A stretch of 64,000 bases of DNA, from NCBI GenBank assembly GCA_963840435.1, contig CAWIYY010000001.1:62001-126000 (forward strand). Direction: 5' to 3'. This DNA is from Bog-473 sp963840435. Its GTDB lineage: Bacteria > Actinomycetota > Acidimicrobiia > Acidimicrobiales > RAAP-2. A program made the position numbers and the translations under genes. This document shows, piece by piece, positions 31,896 to 45,755 of the stretch. The notes under the pieces were generated by a model. The model searched no databases and was not told the DNA's origin. It was given only the letters and a program-made list of their open reading frames with translations. Within the stretch, counting starts at the first letter, position 1, and each line of letters opens with the position of its first letter.

Positions 31896-32603
31896 GTGCG
31901 CCGCGTCCTCGTCGTCACGGCGCACCCCGACGACGTCGACTTCGGCGCGGCCGGCACGGTCGCCGCGTTCACGGCCGCCGGCCTCGAGGTCACCTACTGC
32001 ATCGTCACCAACGGCGAGGCCGGCGGGTCGGACCGCACCATGTCCCGGGCCGAGATGGCCGCCCTCCGCCAGGACGAGCAGCGGGCCGCCGCCGCGGTGG
32101 TCGGCGTGAGCGACGTGCGCTTTCTCGGGCACCCCGACGGCCGGGTCGAGGCGACCCAGGAGCTCCGGCGCGACATCAGCCGGGCCATCCGCCAGGTGCA
32201 GCCCGAGCGCGTGATCACCCAGTCGCCCGAGCGCAGCTGGGAATTCATTTACGCCAGCCATCCCGATCATCTCGCCGCCGCTGAGGCCGCCGTGTGCGCC
32301 GTCTACCCCGACGCCCGCAACCCGTTCGCCCATCCCGAGCTGCTCAATGAGGGTCTCGAGCCGTGGACGGTCCCCGAGCTCTGGATCATGGGGCCCCCCG
32401 GCACCCAGCAGATCGCCGTCGCGGTCGACACGACGGCCACCGTCGGCCGCAAGGTCGACGCTCTCCTGTGCCACAAGAGCCAGATCGACGACCCCGACGC
32501 CATACGCGCACGCATCCTCACCTGGTCACAGGCCGGGGGCGCCTCGGCTGGACTGCCTGAGGGATCGTCGGCCGAGCTGTACCGGGTCACCCGCATCCCC
32601 TGA
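31896..32603 (+). CDS. PIG-L family deacetylase
   Basis: A zinc deacetylase of the MshB/Mca/PIG-L group, 235 residues from the GTG at 31896. The zinc site 'VVTAHPDDVDFG' is right at the N-terminus and 'ASHPDHLAA' supplies the third ligand. Relatives deacetylate GlcNAc-inositol in mycothiol synthesis or cleave N-acyl sugars; the exact substrate is not clear. Homology may begin a few residues earlier, and the only upstream option is a CTG at 31845 overlapping the helicase stop. The gene is co-directional with the helicase and the amidotransferase. Confidence 0.85.
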   Translation: MRRVLVVTAHPDDVDFGAAGTVAAFTAAGLEVTYCIVTNGEAGGSDRTMSRAEMAALRQDEQRAAAAVVGVSDVRFLGHPDGRVEATQELRRDISRAIRQVQPERVITQSPERSWEFIYASHPDHLAAAEAAVCAVYPDARNPFAHPELLNEGLEPWTVPELWIMGPPGTQQIAVAVDTTATVGRKVDALLCHKSQIDDPDAIRARILTWSQAGGASAGLPEGSSAELYRVTRIP

Positions 32604-32609
32604 GGCGCT

Positions 32610-33373
<764 letters not shown>

Positions 33374-33374
<1 letters not shown>

Positions 33375-33712
33375 TGGCCGTGAGCACGGCTACCGTGCGC
33401 CGCCTCGCCCTGGCCCTCCCCGAGTCGGCCGAGGCGCCCCATCACGACATGACGTCGTTCCGGGTGGCGGGGAAGATCTTCGCCACCCTGCCACCCGAGG
33501 GCGGCCGCCTCCACGTCTTCCTCGACGACGACGACATCACGGCCTCCTGCGCCGAGTTCCCCGCGGCCGTCGAGGAGCTCTGGTGGGGCGCCAAGCGCCG
33601 CGGCTGTCGCGTCGTCCTCCAAAACGCCACCACCGCCATGGTGCGTGCGCTGCTCACCGAGTCCTGGCGCCGCCGAGCGCCCAAGAAGGTGCTGGCTTCC
33701 TTCGACGGGTGA
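33374..33712 (+). CDS. MmcQ/YjbR family protein
   Basis: A 112-residue member of the MmcQ/YjbR family (CyaY-like fold). 'LPESAEAPHHDMTSFRVAGKIFATL' at the start (residues about 15-39) and 'EELWWGAKRRGCRVVL' and 'LLTESWRRRAPKKVLA' are typical. The family is often labelled DNA-binding, but its role is not established. The ATG overlaps the stop of the amidotransferase gene by one base. Confidence 0.87.
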
Positions 33713-33739
33713 GCGAGGCCGCGCGCAGGGCGCGCCTCC

Positions 33740-36439
<2,700 letters not shown>

Positions 36440-36545
36440 CCACCCATTCTGCCGTGGCCCTGCCGGGGGCGCCGCATGGGGTTGCGGCGGCGCCGCCGGA
36501 CGTCGTGCCGGGACGCACCGTCCCGACACCCTGGTTGTCGGGCCC

Positions 36546-36609
36546 TTTCGTAACCACTTCGTAACCGCAGCCACGCCTACGGCACCCCGGGAGGGGGCAC
36601 AATCCATGG
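36546..36609 (+). promoter_or_regulatory. Tandem TTCGTAACC boxes and leaderless -10 before the CHAP gene
   Basis: TTCGTAACC occurs at 36546-36554 and again at 36557-36565, an 11-base period that puts both on one face of the helix. CACAAT at 36598-36603 ends six bases before GTG 36610. Tandem GTAACC-type boxes resemble those bound by OmpR-family regulators such as MtrA, which control cell-wall hydrolase genes in actinobacteria. The link is inference. Confidence 0.5.
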
Positions 36610-38040
36610 GTGCTGCAGCGCAGAGGCGGGAACTCTTTTGGCGCGGCTCGCCGCGCCCTGCGCGCCGGGATCGGATCGGCGGTGATCGCCGCCCTGCTCG
36701 CCCCGGCCGTCGTCCTGGCCGGGGCCGCCGTCGGCACCACGCCTGCGGCCGGCGCGGCCGAGCTGCCCCACGTCTACAACGACGGCGGCATGATCGGTTT
36801 CGGCAGCGTCTCGGGCACGGCGCCGGACCTGCCCCAGCCCCTCAACTCGCCCGTCTTCTCCGGGGTGGCCACCCCGGACGGCGACGGCTACCTGCTGGCC
36901 AGCGCGGACGGGGGCGTCTTCGCCGAGGGCGACGCCACCTTCGAGGGCTCGGCCGGCGCCATCCCCCTTCAAGGGCCGATCGTGGCCATGGCCGTGACGC
37001 CCGATGCCAAGGGGTACTGGCTCGGGGCCATCGACGGCGGCGTCTTCGCCTACGGCGACGCCGCCTTCTACGGGTCGATGGGGGCGAGCCGCCTGAACCA
37101 GCCGATCGTCGGCATGGCGTCGACGCCCGACGGCAAGGGCTACTGGCTGGTAGCGGCCGACGGGGGGATCTTCTCCTACGGCGACGCCGGCTTCTATGGC
37201 AGCACCGGCAGCATTCACTTGAACCAGCCCATCGTGGGCATGGCACCCACCCATGACGGCAAGGGCTACTGGCTCGTGGCGGCCGACGGCGGGATCTTCT
37301 CCTACGGCGACGCCGCCTTCTACGGCTCGGCCGGCAGCGAGAACCTGCCCGACCCGGTCGTCGGCATGGTGGCCTCGCCCGACGGGGGTGGCTACCTGAT
37401 GGCCACCTCCAACGGGGTCGTCCTGCCCTTCGGCGACGCCCAGTCGTTCGGCGGGCTGACCCTGGATCCGATGGCCACCCAGATCTCGGGCATCATCGGC
37501 AACAACCACGGCACCGGGTACTGGCTGCTCGACCCGCAGGCCTGGCAGTACAGCTTTGCCACCACCACGCCCGAGCCGCTCTTGCCGTGGTCGAGCACCA
37601 TCGACGCCGCCGCGGCGTCCCAGATCGAGCCCGATCCCGACGCTCAAGGGCCCTACTGCAACCCGTACGGACCCTGCGAGGAGTGGTGCGCCCTGTTCGC
37701 CACCTGGGTCTGGCAACGAGCGGGCATCCCCATCCCGAGCTACGCCTTCACCGGCGACATCTACGACTGGGCCGCAGCCGCCGGCGCCGTGCTGCCACCG
37801 ACGGCCGTGCCGGCGGTGGGCGACGCCGTCCTCTACGGCAGCGGGCCCTGGAGTACGGCGACCTCGGTCCACGTCGGGATCGTGACCCAGGTCTGGCCCG
37901 ACGACGCCATTATGACCGTGGCCGGTGACGCCGGGCCCGGCCGCGACGGCTACCTCTCCGTCGCCATCGACGGGCCGTACCTGCCCGCCGACTCGAGCAC
38001 GTACAACGGCGTGCCCATCTACGCCTTCGCTCAGCCGTAG
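36610..38040 (+). CDS. Secreted propeller-repeat protein with C-terminal CHAP domain
   Basis: A 476-residue secreted protein. Signal peptide at residues about 15-50. Residues 77-286 hold five units of exactly 42 residues with the core 'GKGYWLVAADGGIFSYGDA', followed by a sixth worn unit; this pattern suggests a beta-propeller. The C-terminal CHAP domain has catalytic Cys360 in 'EEWCALFATWVW' and His421 in 'TSVHVGIVTQV'. It probably cuts peptidoglycan peptides or amide bonds while the repeats bind wall polymer. It is divergent from aconitase. The GTG start follows a CACAAT box by six bases. Confidence 0.88.
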   Translation: MLQRRGGNSFGAARRALRAGIGSAVIAALLAPAVVLAGAAVGTTPAAGAAELPHVYNDGGMIGFGSVSGTAPDLPQPLNSPVFSGVATPDGDGYLLASADGGVFAEGDATFEGSAGAIPLQGPIVAMAVTPDAKGYWLGAIDGGVFAYGDAAFYGSMGASRLNQPIVGMASTPDGKGYWLVAADGGIFSYGDAGFYGSTGSIHLNQPIVGMAPTHDGKGYWLVAADGGIFSYGDAAFYGSAGSENLPDPVVGMVASPDGGGYLMATSNGVVLPFGDAQSFGGLTLDPMATQISGIIGNNHGTGYWLLDPQAWQYSFATTTPEPLLPWSSTIDAAAASQIEPDPDAQGPYCNPYGPCEEWCALFATWVWQRAGIPIPSYAFTGDIYDWAAAAGAVLPPTAVPAVGDAVLYGSGPWSTATSVHVGIVTQVWPDDAIMTVAGDAGPGRDGYLSVAIDGPYLPADSSTYNGVPIYAFAQP

Positions 38041-38067
38041 CCCGACCGGACCACCTAGGCTGCGCCC

Positions 38068-38286
38068 GTGCCGCTCTACGAATTCCGCTGTTCGACCTGC
38101 GAGGCCACCTTCGAGGACCGCCGCTCCATGGCCGAGGCCGACGCCCCTGCCACCTGTCCCGACGGTCACCTGGGTGCCCGGCGCCTGCTGCCCGTCTTCG
38201 CCACCACTGGACTGGCCGCCGAGCCGGCCGGCGCGTGCGGCGCTCCCGTGGCCGGCGGCTGCGGCAGCGGCTGCGCCTGCTGCTGA
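38068..38286 (+). CDS. FmdB-type zinc ribbon protein
   Basis: A 72-residue protein starting 'MPLYEFRCSTCEATFEDRRSM', the FmdB signature with CX2C at residues 8-11. The second zinc half is 'CPDGH' rather than CX2C, and the tail is Cys-rich (CGSGCACC). Such proteins are often regulators or metal-linked; none of the amide-degradation genes they were named for is nearby. GTG 38068 follows TAGGCT by six bases, so the message is probably leaderless. Confidence 0.8.
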   Translation: MPLYEFRCSTCEATFEDRRSMAEADAPATCPDGHLGARRLLPVFATTGLAAEPAGACGAPVAGGCGSGCACC

Positions 38287-38295
38287 GGCGCGGGC

Positions 38296-39399
38296 ATGGC
38301 TCTCTCCTCCTGGGACGACTACCCGGTCCACCAAGCGGCCGAGTTCATTGCGCACCCCGCCACCAGCGATCGCAATTTCTACGACCGCTACTACTTCAAC
38401 ATGCACCCCTGCGACGACGACTGGTTCGCCATCTTCGGCTTCGGCCAGTACCCGAACCTGGGCGTGGTCGACGCCTTCCTCGACGTGCGCCTGGGCGGTT
38501 CCCAGCACGTCGTGCGCTCGTCGGCCCCGCTGGTCGATCGGGGCGACATCTCGGTCGGGCCCTTCCGCATCGAGGTCATCGAGCCGCTGCGCAAACTGCG
38601 GGTCATCGTCGAACCCACCGAGGACCACGCCCACATGGACGTCACCTGGGAGGGGCACATCCCCGCCGTCGAGGAGCCCCGTCAGTACCTGCGCTCCAAG
38701 GGCAAGGTGGTCTTCGACACCCAGCGCCTGGCCCAGACCGGGACCTGGTCCGGCCGGCTCTCGGTTGGCGGGAACGACCTGGCCGTCACGCCCGAGCGCT
38801 GCTGGGGCACCCGGGACCGCTCGTGGGGCGTGCGCCCCGTCGGCGAGCCCGAGACCGACGGCATCCGTCAGGGCGAGCTGGTCCTGGCCGGCATGTGGAA
38901 CTACTTCCCCATGCAGTTCGACGACCACGCTCTCATGTACATCTGCCACGAGCGCGACAACGGTGACCGCCCGCTCGTCCAGGCCGAGCGGGTGTGGAGC
39001 GATCCGGCCCGGGGCATCGACGATCTCGGGCGATCCGAGCACGAGCACCACCTGATCCCCGGCACCCGCGTCATCGATCATTCGGTCGTTCGCTTTCCCG
39101 AGGCCGGCATCGAGGTGGAGTGCCGGCCGCTGTTGGCCAACTACATCTCCGTCGGGACGGGCTACGGCATCGACGCCGACTGGCGTCACGGCATGTATCA
39201 CGGCCCCGACACGGTGACCCAGGGCCTCGTCCTCGACGTCGAGGAGATCAAGGGGCTGGCCCAGTACGGCATCGTCGACCACGTGGCCGAATACTCCTAC
39301 GACGGCAACGTCGGCTACGGCCTCTTCGAGCACGGCTTCTTCGGGCCCTATCGCCGCTACGGGCTGATGGACGGGGCCATGGTGGCGCCGGCCGACTGA
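38296..39399 (+). CDS. CrtC/lipocalin-like conserved protein of unknown function
   Basis: A 367-residue beta-rich protein. I recognise the general pattern of actinobacterial proteins related to hydroxyneurosporene-synthase (CrtC) or lipocalin-like folds: tandem halves with 'WDDYPVHQAAEFIAHPATSDRNFYDRYYFN' near the start (residues 6-35), 'VDVTWEGHIPAVEEPR' type strands, and a long C-terminal sheet. No catalytic motif is sure. It has no signal peptide. It starts nine bases after the FmdB gene, so they are probably one unit. Relatives often occur near steroid or fatty-acid metabolism genes. Confidence 0.7.
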   Translation: MALSSWDDYPVHQAAEFIAHPATSDRNFYDRYYFNMHPCDDDWFAIFGFGQYPNLGVVDAFLDVRLGGSQHVVRSSAPLVDRGDISVGPFRIEVIEPLRKLRVIVEPTEDHAHMDVTWEGHIPAVEEPRQYLRSKGKVVFDTQRLAQTGTWSGRLSVGGNDLAVTPERCWGTRDRSWGVRPVGEPETDGIRQGELVLAGMWNYFPMQFDDHALMYICHERDNGDRPLVQAERVWSDPARGIDDLGRSEHEHHLIPGTRVIDHSVVRFPEAGIEVECRPLLANYISVGTGYGIDADWRHGMYHGPDTVTQGLVLDVEEIKGLAQYGIVDHVAEYSYDGNVGYGLFEHGFFGPYRRYGLMDGAMVAPAD

Positions 39400-39450
39400 C
39401 GGAGCGCCCGCCGCCGCCGGGTCGTGCACGCGGCCATGCGACAATGAGGG

Positions 39451-41172
<1,722 letters not shown>

Positions 41173-41314
41173 CCAGCTCGGGGACAGGCCCCCGGGCTCT
41201 CGCTGCTCGGCCTGGAGGCGCCCGAACAGATGTGACCAGCTCGGGGACAGCCCCTATCCTCTGCCCGGCACCGGGACGGCGAGGGACCGTGCCGACAACG
41301 AGGAGTCTGGGACC

Positions 41315-42091
41315 ATGGAACTGAGCGGCACGTCGGCGATCGTCACGGGTGGGGCCTCGGGCCTCGGGGACGCCACCTGCAGGCTGCTGGCCCAGCGCGG
41401 CGTCCACGTGGTGGTGGCGGACCTCCAGGCCGACAAGGGCGAGCCCCTGGCCAAGGAGATCGGTGGCCTCTTCGTCCAGTGCGACGTCACCAACACCGAG
41501 CAGGTCATCTCCGCGGTCGAGGCGGCCATCGAAATGGCACCGCTCAAATCCCTCGTCAACTGCGCCGGCATCGGCTGGGCCACCCGCACCATCGGCAAGG
41601 ACGGCGACTACTCCTCGGCGCACGATCTCGATCTGTACCGCCGGGTGATCGAGATCAACCTGATCGGCACCTTCAATTGCATCCGTCTGGCCGCCACCAA
41701 AATGAGCCTCAACGAACCTGACGCCGACGGTGCTCGCGGCGCCATCGTGAACACGGCGTCGGTCGCGGCCGAGGACGGCCAGATCGGCCAGGCCGCCTAC
41801 TCCTCGTCCAAGGGCGGCGTGGTCGGCTTGACCCTGCCCGTCGCCCGCGACCTCGCCGTCGTCGGCATCCGGGTCAACACCATCCTGCCCGGCCTGATCG
41901 ACACGCCGATCTACGGCGCTGGCGAGGGATCCGAAACCTTCAAGGGAAAGTTGGCTCAGGACGTGCTCTTCCCGCACCGGCTGGGACGACCCGACGAGTT
42001 CGCCACCCTGGCCGTGGAGTTGCTCTCGAACTCGTACATCAACGCCGAGTCGATCCGCATCGACGCCGGCATCCGCATGCAGCCCAAGTAG
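41315..42091 (+). CDS. SDR-family oxidoreductase, 3-hydroxyacyl-CoA dehydrogenase type
   Basis: A 258-residue short-chain dehydrogenase. 'IVTGGASGLGDAT' is the cofactor loop, 'VVADLQADKG' with Asp points to NAD, 'NCAGIGWA' is the NNAG-type motif, and Ser with 'AYSSSK' (YxxxK) gives the active site. It resembles HSD17B10-like 3-hydroxyacyl-CoA/steroid dehydrogenases ('GAIVNTASVAAEDGQIGQAAYSSSK', residues about 144-168). It is followed by a hydrolase gene after 32 bases. Confidence 0.9.
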   Translation: MELSGTSAIVTGGASGLGDATCRLLAQRGVHVVVADLQADKGEPLAKEIGGLFVQCDVTNTEQVISAVEAAIEMAPLKSLVNCAGIGWATRTIGKDGDYSSAHDLDLYRRVIEINLIGTFNCIRLAATKMSLNEPDADGARGAIVNTASVAAEDGQIGQAAYSSSKGGVVGLTLPVARDLAVVGIRVNTILPGLIDTPIYGAGEGSETFKGKLAQDVLFPHRLGRPDEFATLAVELLSNSYINAESIRIDAGIRMQPK

Positions 42092-42123
42092 CCGGCACCG
42101 CCCGGGGTGGAGGGAGTCACGCA

Positions 42124-43077
42124 ATGATCGACCCGGAGCTCGCGCCGCTCGTCGACTTGCTGCCGTCGGACTTGGGCCTCGAGGATCCGGTGGCGGCCCG
42201 AGCCGGCTTCGAGGCCATGCTCGAAGGGCTCGACCGTGAGGTCCCGGCCGAGCTCGGCCTCAGCATCGAGGACCGCCTGGTCCCCGGTTGGGAGGACGAC
42301 CCCCAGGTGCCGGTTCGCATCTACCGGCCCAAGGAAGCGGCCTCGGGCCCGGTGCCCGGGATCCTCATGATCCATGGTGGCGGGTTTGTCGTGGGCAACA
42401 TCGAGACCGAGCACCTGGGTGCCGCCATGATGGCGGCGCACGTCGGCGCGCTGGTCGTCTCGGTCGAATATCGGCTGGCTCCCGAGCATGCGTACCCTGC
42501 AGCCCTCCACGATTGCTACAGCGCGCTCCGGTTCCTCCACGACGAGGCGCCCGCACTCGGTGTCGACCGGGAGCGCATCGCTCTGGTCGGCGCGAGTGCC
42601 GGCGGCGGGCTGTCGGCCTCGACGGCCCTGTTCGCTCGAGACCGCTTCGGCCCGGCGGTGTGCTTCCAGATGCTGCACATCCCCGAGCTCGATGACCGGC
42701 TCGAGACGCCATCGATGCAGAAGTTCGTGGATTCGCCCATCTGGAACCGGCCCCTGGCCGAGAAGAGCTGGCGGTACTACCTCGGGGACCTCTTCGGCTC
42801 CGACGACGTGCCCGCCTACGCCGCGCCGTCCCGCGCCACCGACCTCTCGGGCCTGCCGCCGGCCTACGTGTCCACCGCGGAGAACGACCCCCTGCGCGAC
42901 GAGGGCATCCTCTACGCACTTGGCCTGCTCCAGGCCGGCGTCTCGGTGGAACTGCACCAGTTCCCGGGCACGTTCCACGGCTCGGCCATGGTGGTCACGG
43001 CCGAGGTCTCACGGCGGGCGCAGGAGGAGTCCACCCGGGTCCTGCGCCGCGTCCTGGGCACGGCCACCGGGCCGTAG
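42124..43077 (+). CDS. Alpha/beta hydrolase, hormone-sensitive-lipase family
   Basis: A 317-residue HSL-type esterase. Oxyanion motif 'MIHGGGFVVGN', nucleophile elbow 'VGASAGGGLSAS', acid 'STAENDPLRDEG' and histidine 'GTFHGSAM' are all in order. It should hydrolyse short- or medium-chain esters. A GGAGG ribosome site precedes the ATG. Co-directional with the SDR gene, with which it may share a transcript; its end is 21 bases from the converging permease gene. Confidence 0.9.
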   Translation: MIDPELAPLVDLLPSDLGLEDPVAARAGFEAMLEGLDREVPAELGLSIEDRLVPGWEDDPQVPVRIYRPKEAASGPVPGILMIHGGGFVVGNIETEHLGAAMMAAHVGALVVSVEYRLAPEHAYPAALHDCYSALRFLHDEAPALGVDRERIALVGASAGGGLSASTALFARDRFGPAVCFQMLHIPELDDRLETPSMQKFVDSPIWNRPLAEKSWRYYLGDLFGSDDVPAYAAPSRATDLSGLPPAYVSTAENDPLRDEGILYALGLLQAGVSVELHQFPGTFHGSAMVVTAEVSRRAQEESTRVLRRVLGTATGP

Positions 43078-43098
43078 CGGGCCGGTTGCTCGACCTCC

Positions 43099-44319
43099 TC
43101 AGCGCGTTCCCTGGAGCACCAGCATGGCCACCGCGGCCGCCATGGCCAGCGGTGCGCTCACGAGGCCGAGGGTCGTGGCCCGTCGGATGGACGGGGAGGC
43201 GTCGACCCGCTGCGCGGCGCGCCACCACAGGACCCAGGAGAGCGATCCGGTCACGAAGAGGTTGGGCCCGACGTTCAACCCCACGAGCAGCGCGAAGGGA
43301 TGGGGCGGCTGGCGGGCCGCCAGCAGGGAGGCGGCTGGCAGGTTGTTCACCAGCACGCTGAAGAGTGCGGCGACGGCGGCCGTGGCCCACGCATCGCAAT
43401 GGGCGAGCAGGCTGGCCGGACCCGACCAGGCCCGGCCCAGCGTGCCGAGTGCCACCGCGAGACCGAAGAGGCCGACCAGGACGGGCAGGCCGAGGACCTC
43501 GAGTGCCGCACCGGGTGCCGATTGTCGACGTACGGTTCGCACCGTCACCGCCACCAATCCCACAGCGGCAACGGGCACCGCCGGCGAACGCAACGCCAGG
43601 ACCAGAATCGTGACGGCGGCCACGGCCAGCACGCCGAGGCCGACGACCGGGCGGCTTGCCGGATCGTCCACCCGGGTTGTGGTGCGCAGCACCCTGTGGT
43701 GGGCCACCGCCACCACGAGCGCCGTGACGAGCGCGGCCGCCAGGCCGGCCAGGGCCATCTGGTCGAAGAAGGTGCGCCCCGAGAGGTGCAGGTGGCCGAG
43801 CACGATCACGTTGGTCAGGTTGGAACCAGGTAGGAGGAGGGACCCGGCGTTGGCCAGGAGAATCGAGGCGTAGAGCAGCGCCGCCTCGCTCTCACCACGG
43901 GCCCGCGCCGCGTAAATCAGGACCGGAGTGAGGAAGGTCACGGCCGTGTCGAGGTTGAGGACCGTGGTCACGAGCACGACGAGGACCGCTGTGCCCGCGA
44001 AGAGGAGGAGGCCGCTGGGGGCGAGGCGGGCCAAGGTGTGGCCGCCCCAGGCGAACAGACCGTCCTCGTGCGCCACCAGACCGACGAGGAGCAGGCCGGC
44101 CACCAGCACGAAGGCGGGCCAGACCTGGTCGGCCGCCGAGTGCGCTTGCGTCGGGCTGGCTGCCCCAGCCGCCACCGCGGCGGCGACTCCCGCCAGGGCC
44201 AGTATCCAGGCCAGCTGCCGGAGGGCAGCCGGACGATCAGCCACCGTCTGCCGCTTCGGAGGTTCGGGTGATCGGGCTCCCAGCGCCCGGTCCGGCAGGG
44301 TCGCGCCGCGCCGTCCCAT
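43099..44319 (-). CDS. ArsB/NhaD-superfamily permease
   Basis: A 406-residue membrane protein with about eleven helices in the CitMHS/ArsB/NhaD (ion transporter) superfamily. 'VLVTTVLNLDTAVTFLTPVLIYAAR' (about 120-145) and 'LLANAGSLLLPGSNLTNVIVLG' are the two re-entrant-loop motifs, and the second half has 'FSVLVNNLPAASLL'. It may export arsenite or another oxyanion, or exchange Na+/H+. No ars genes are nearby. The ATG at 44319 is chosen because upstream in-frame sequence lacks homology and runs antisense through the next gene. Confidence 0.8.
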   Translation of the reverse strand: MGRRGATLPDRALGARSPEPPKRQTVADRPAALRQLAWILALAGVAAAVAAGAASPTQAHSAADQVWPAFVLVAGLLLVGLVAHEDGLFAWGGHTLARLAPSGLLLFAGTAVLVVLVTTVLNLDTAVTFLTPVLIYAARARGESEAALLYASILLANAGSLLLPGSNLTNVIVLGHLHLSGRTFFDQMALAGLAAALVTALVVAVAHHRVLRTTTRVDDPASRPVVGLGVLAVAAVTILVLALRSPAVPVAAVGLVAVTVRTVRRQSAPGAALEVLGLPVLVGLFGLAVALGTLGRAWSGPASLLAHCDAWATAAVAALFSVLVNNLPAASLLAARQPPHPFALLVGLNVGPNLFVTGSLSWVLWWRAAQRVDASPSIRRATTLGLVSAPLAMAAAVAMLVLQGTR

Positions 44320-44367
44320 ACGATCCCTGCAACATCGAAGCATCATTGTCGAAGGAGGAAGTACCCC

Positions 44368-44766
44368 ATGGCTGATGTCCTGTCGGAGAAAGCACGTGCC
44401 CTCATCGCCCGTCCCGTGCTGGCCTCGCTGGCCACACTCAACCCCGATGGCTCGCCCCAGATCACGCCGCTCTGGGTCGACCGCGACGGCGACGACGTGC
44501 TCTTCAATACCGCTCAGGGTCGGAAGAAGGCTCGCAACATGGAGAAGGACGCCCGGGTGGCAGTGACGGTGATCGATCCCGACGACGCCTACAACGTCGT
44601 GGCCTTCCAGGGCACAGTCATTGAGGAGACGACCGAGGGCGCCGACGCGCACATCGACGCACTGGCCAAGAAATACCTCGGCGTCGATGAATACCCGATG
44701 CGCCGCGAGGGCGAGGTAAGGATCAAACTGCGCGTGCGCACCGATCACATCGCCATGCAGGGCTGA
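44368..44766 (+). CDS. PPOX-class F420-dependent oxidoreductase-like protein
   Basis: A 132-residue split-barrel protein of the Rv1155-type group: 'PVLASLATLNPDGSPQITPLWVD' (residues about 16-38), 'TAQGRKKARNMEKDARVAVTV', and a basic cofactor-binding stretch. Actinobacterial members use F420 or FMN. GAAGGAGGAAG gives a strong ribosome site eight bases before the ATG. It is divergent from the permease gene. Confidence 0.9.
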   Translation: MADVLSEKARALIARPVLASLATLNPDGSPQITPLWVDRDGDDVLFNTAQGRKKARNMEKDARVAVTVIDPDDAYNVVAFQGTVIEETTEGADAHIDALAKKYLGVDEYPMRREGEVRIKLRVRTDHIAMQG

Positions 44767-44944
44767 GGGGCCGCCGCCTGCGATTCGGGCCCGTCGGTCG
44801 AGGAGACCGATGCCTGAGCACGCCGAGTGGCAACAGGGTATTGAGGAGGACTGCGGGTTCCCGGTCCCGGCGGGGGATGCCTGGTTCGCGCCAACTCCAA
44901 TCAAGGAGGCTGTGACTCGCGGCTGGCCTCGTCTAGAACCCGAA

Positions 44945-45724
44945 TCAGTCCGTGCGATAGCACGTCATGGAGAGCGAACCGTAGGCATAGCCGTCCACCA
45001 CTACTGACGGACGCACACCCGATTGCGCAGCCGCCGCGGCGAAGTAGACCAGCGGAATGAAGTGGTCCGGAGTGGGGACAGCCAGCGGATAGTCCGAATG
45101 TTGCGCCAGCGAGACCACTGCATCGGGGGAGTTCACGACCACGGCTCGTGCTGCTTCGTCGAAACGCTGCGCCCAGGCGAATCCGTCGTCGGGTTGGGAC
45201 CCGTCCATGAGGCCCAAGTTGTGCACCACGTTGCCGCTGGCCACGACCAGCACGCCGCTCTCGCGGAGTGGGGCCAGGCGGCGTCCCAAGTCGTAGTGGT
45301 ACTCGAGTGGTTCGAGTCCGTTGATGGAGAGCTGGACCACCGGGACGTCCGCCGCGGGGTACATGTGTGCCAGCACGGACCATGTCCCGTGGTCGATACC
45401 CCAGCTGTCCCGGTCGAGGCCCACCCAGCGCGGATCCTCGACCGCGACCGCTTCCTGCGCCACCTCGAGTGAACCCGGACATGGGTACTCGAAGGCGAAT
45501 AGCTCCTCGGGGAAACCGAAGAAATCGTGGATCGTTCGTGGCTGGTCCATGGCGGTGACCGCGCTGGCATTCGTGTACCAGTGGGCGGAGACGGCGAGGA
45601 CTGCCCGCGGGCGGGGGAACGACGCGGCGAGATCCCGCCAGGCCTCGGTGTAGCGGTTCTCTTCCAACGCGTTCATCGGGCTACCGTGCCCGATGAACAG
45701 AAATGGCAGCGGTGTCTCGCTCAC
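44945..45724 (-). CDS. 4,5-DOPA dioxygenase extradiol-like (YgiD) protein
   Basis: A 259-residue class III extradiol dioxygenase-like protein. Metal ligands: His in 'FIGHGSPMNAL', His in 'SAHWYT', and 'DHGTWSVLAHMYP'. 'SGNVVHNLGLM' is another family mark. Such enzymes cleave catechols such as DOPA. The GTG start is six bases after TACGGT, again leaderless. An in-frame upstream extension of 50 codons has no homology. Confidence 0.9.
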   Translation of the reverse strand: MSETPLPFLFIGHGSPMNALEENRYTEAWRDLAASFPRPRAVLAVSAHWYTNASAVTAMDQPRTIHDFFGFPEELFAFEYPCPGSLEVAQEAVAVEDPRWVGLDRDSWGIDHGTWSVLAHMYPAADVPVVQLSINGLEPLEYHYDLGRRLAPLRESGVLVVASGNVVHNLGLMDGSQPDDGFAWAQRFDEAARAVVVNSPDAVVSLAQHSDYPLAVPTPDHFIPLVYFAAAAAQSGVRPSVVVDGYAYGSLSMTCYRTD

Positions 45725-45755
45725 CCGATCACCGTAGCGAGCGCTGGGCCAAGCG

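Noticed and set aside
36838..37560. Regular DNA repeats that might suggest a CRISPR array
   Set aside because: The 126-base period keeps one reading frame and encodes 42-residue protein repeats. There are no palindromic repeats or unique spacers.
44810..45007. Possible 65-residue gene after the PPOX gene, with GAGGAG before its ATG
   Set aside because: It overlaps the 3' end of the dioxygenase gene on the other strand and resembles nothing I know. The ribosome site alone is not enough.
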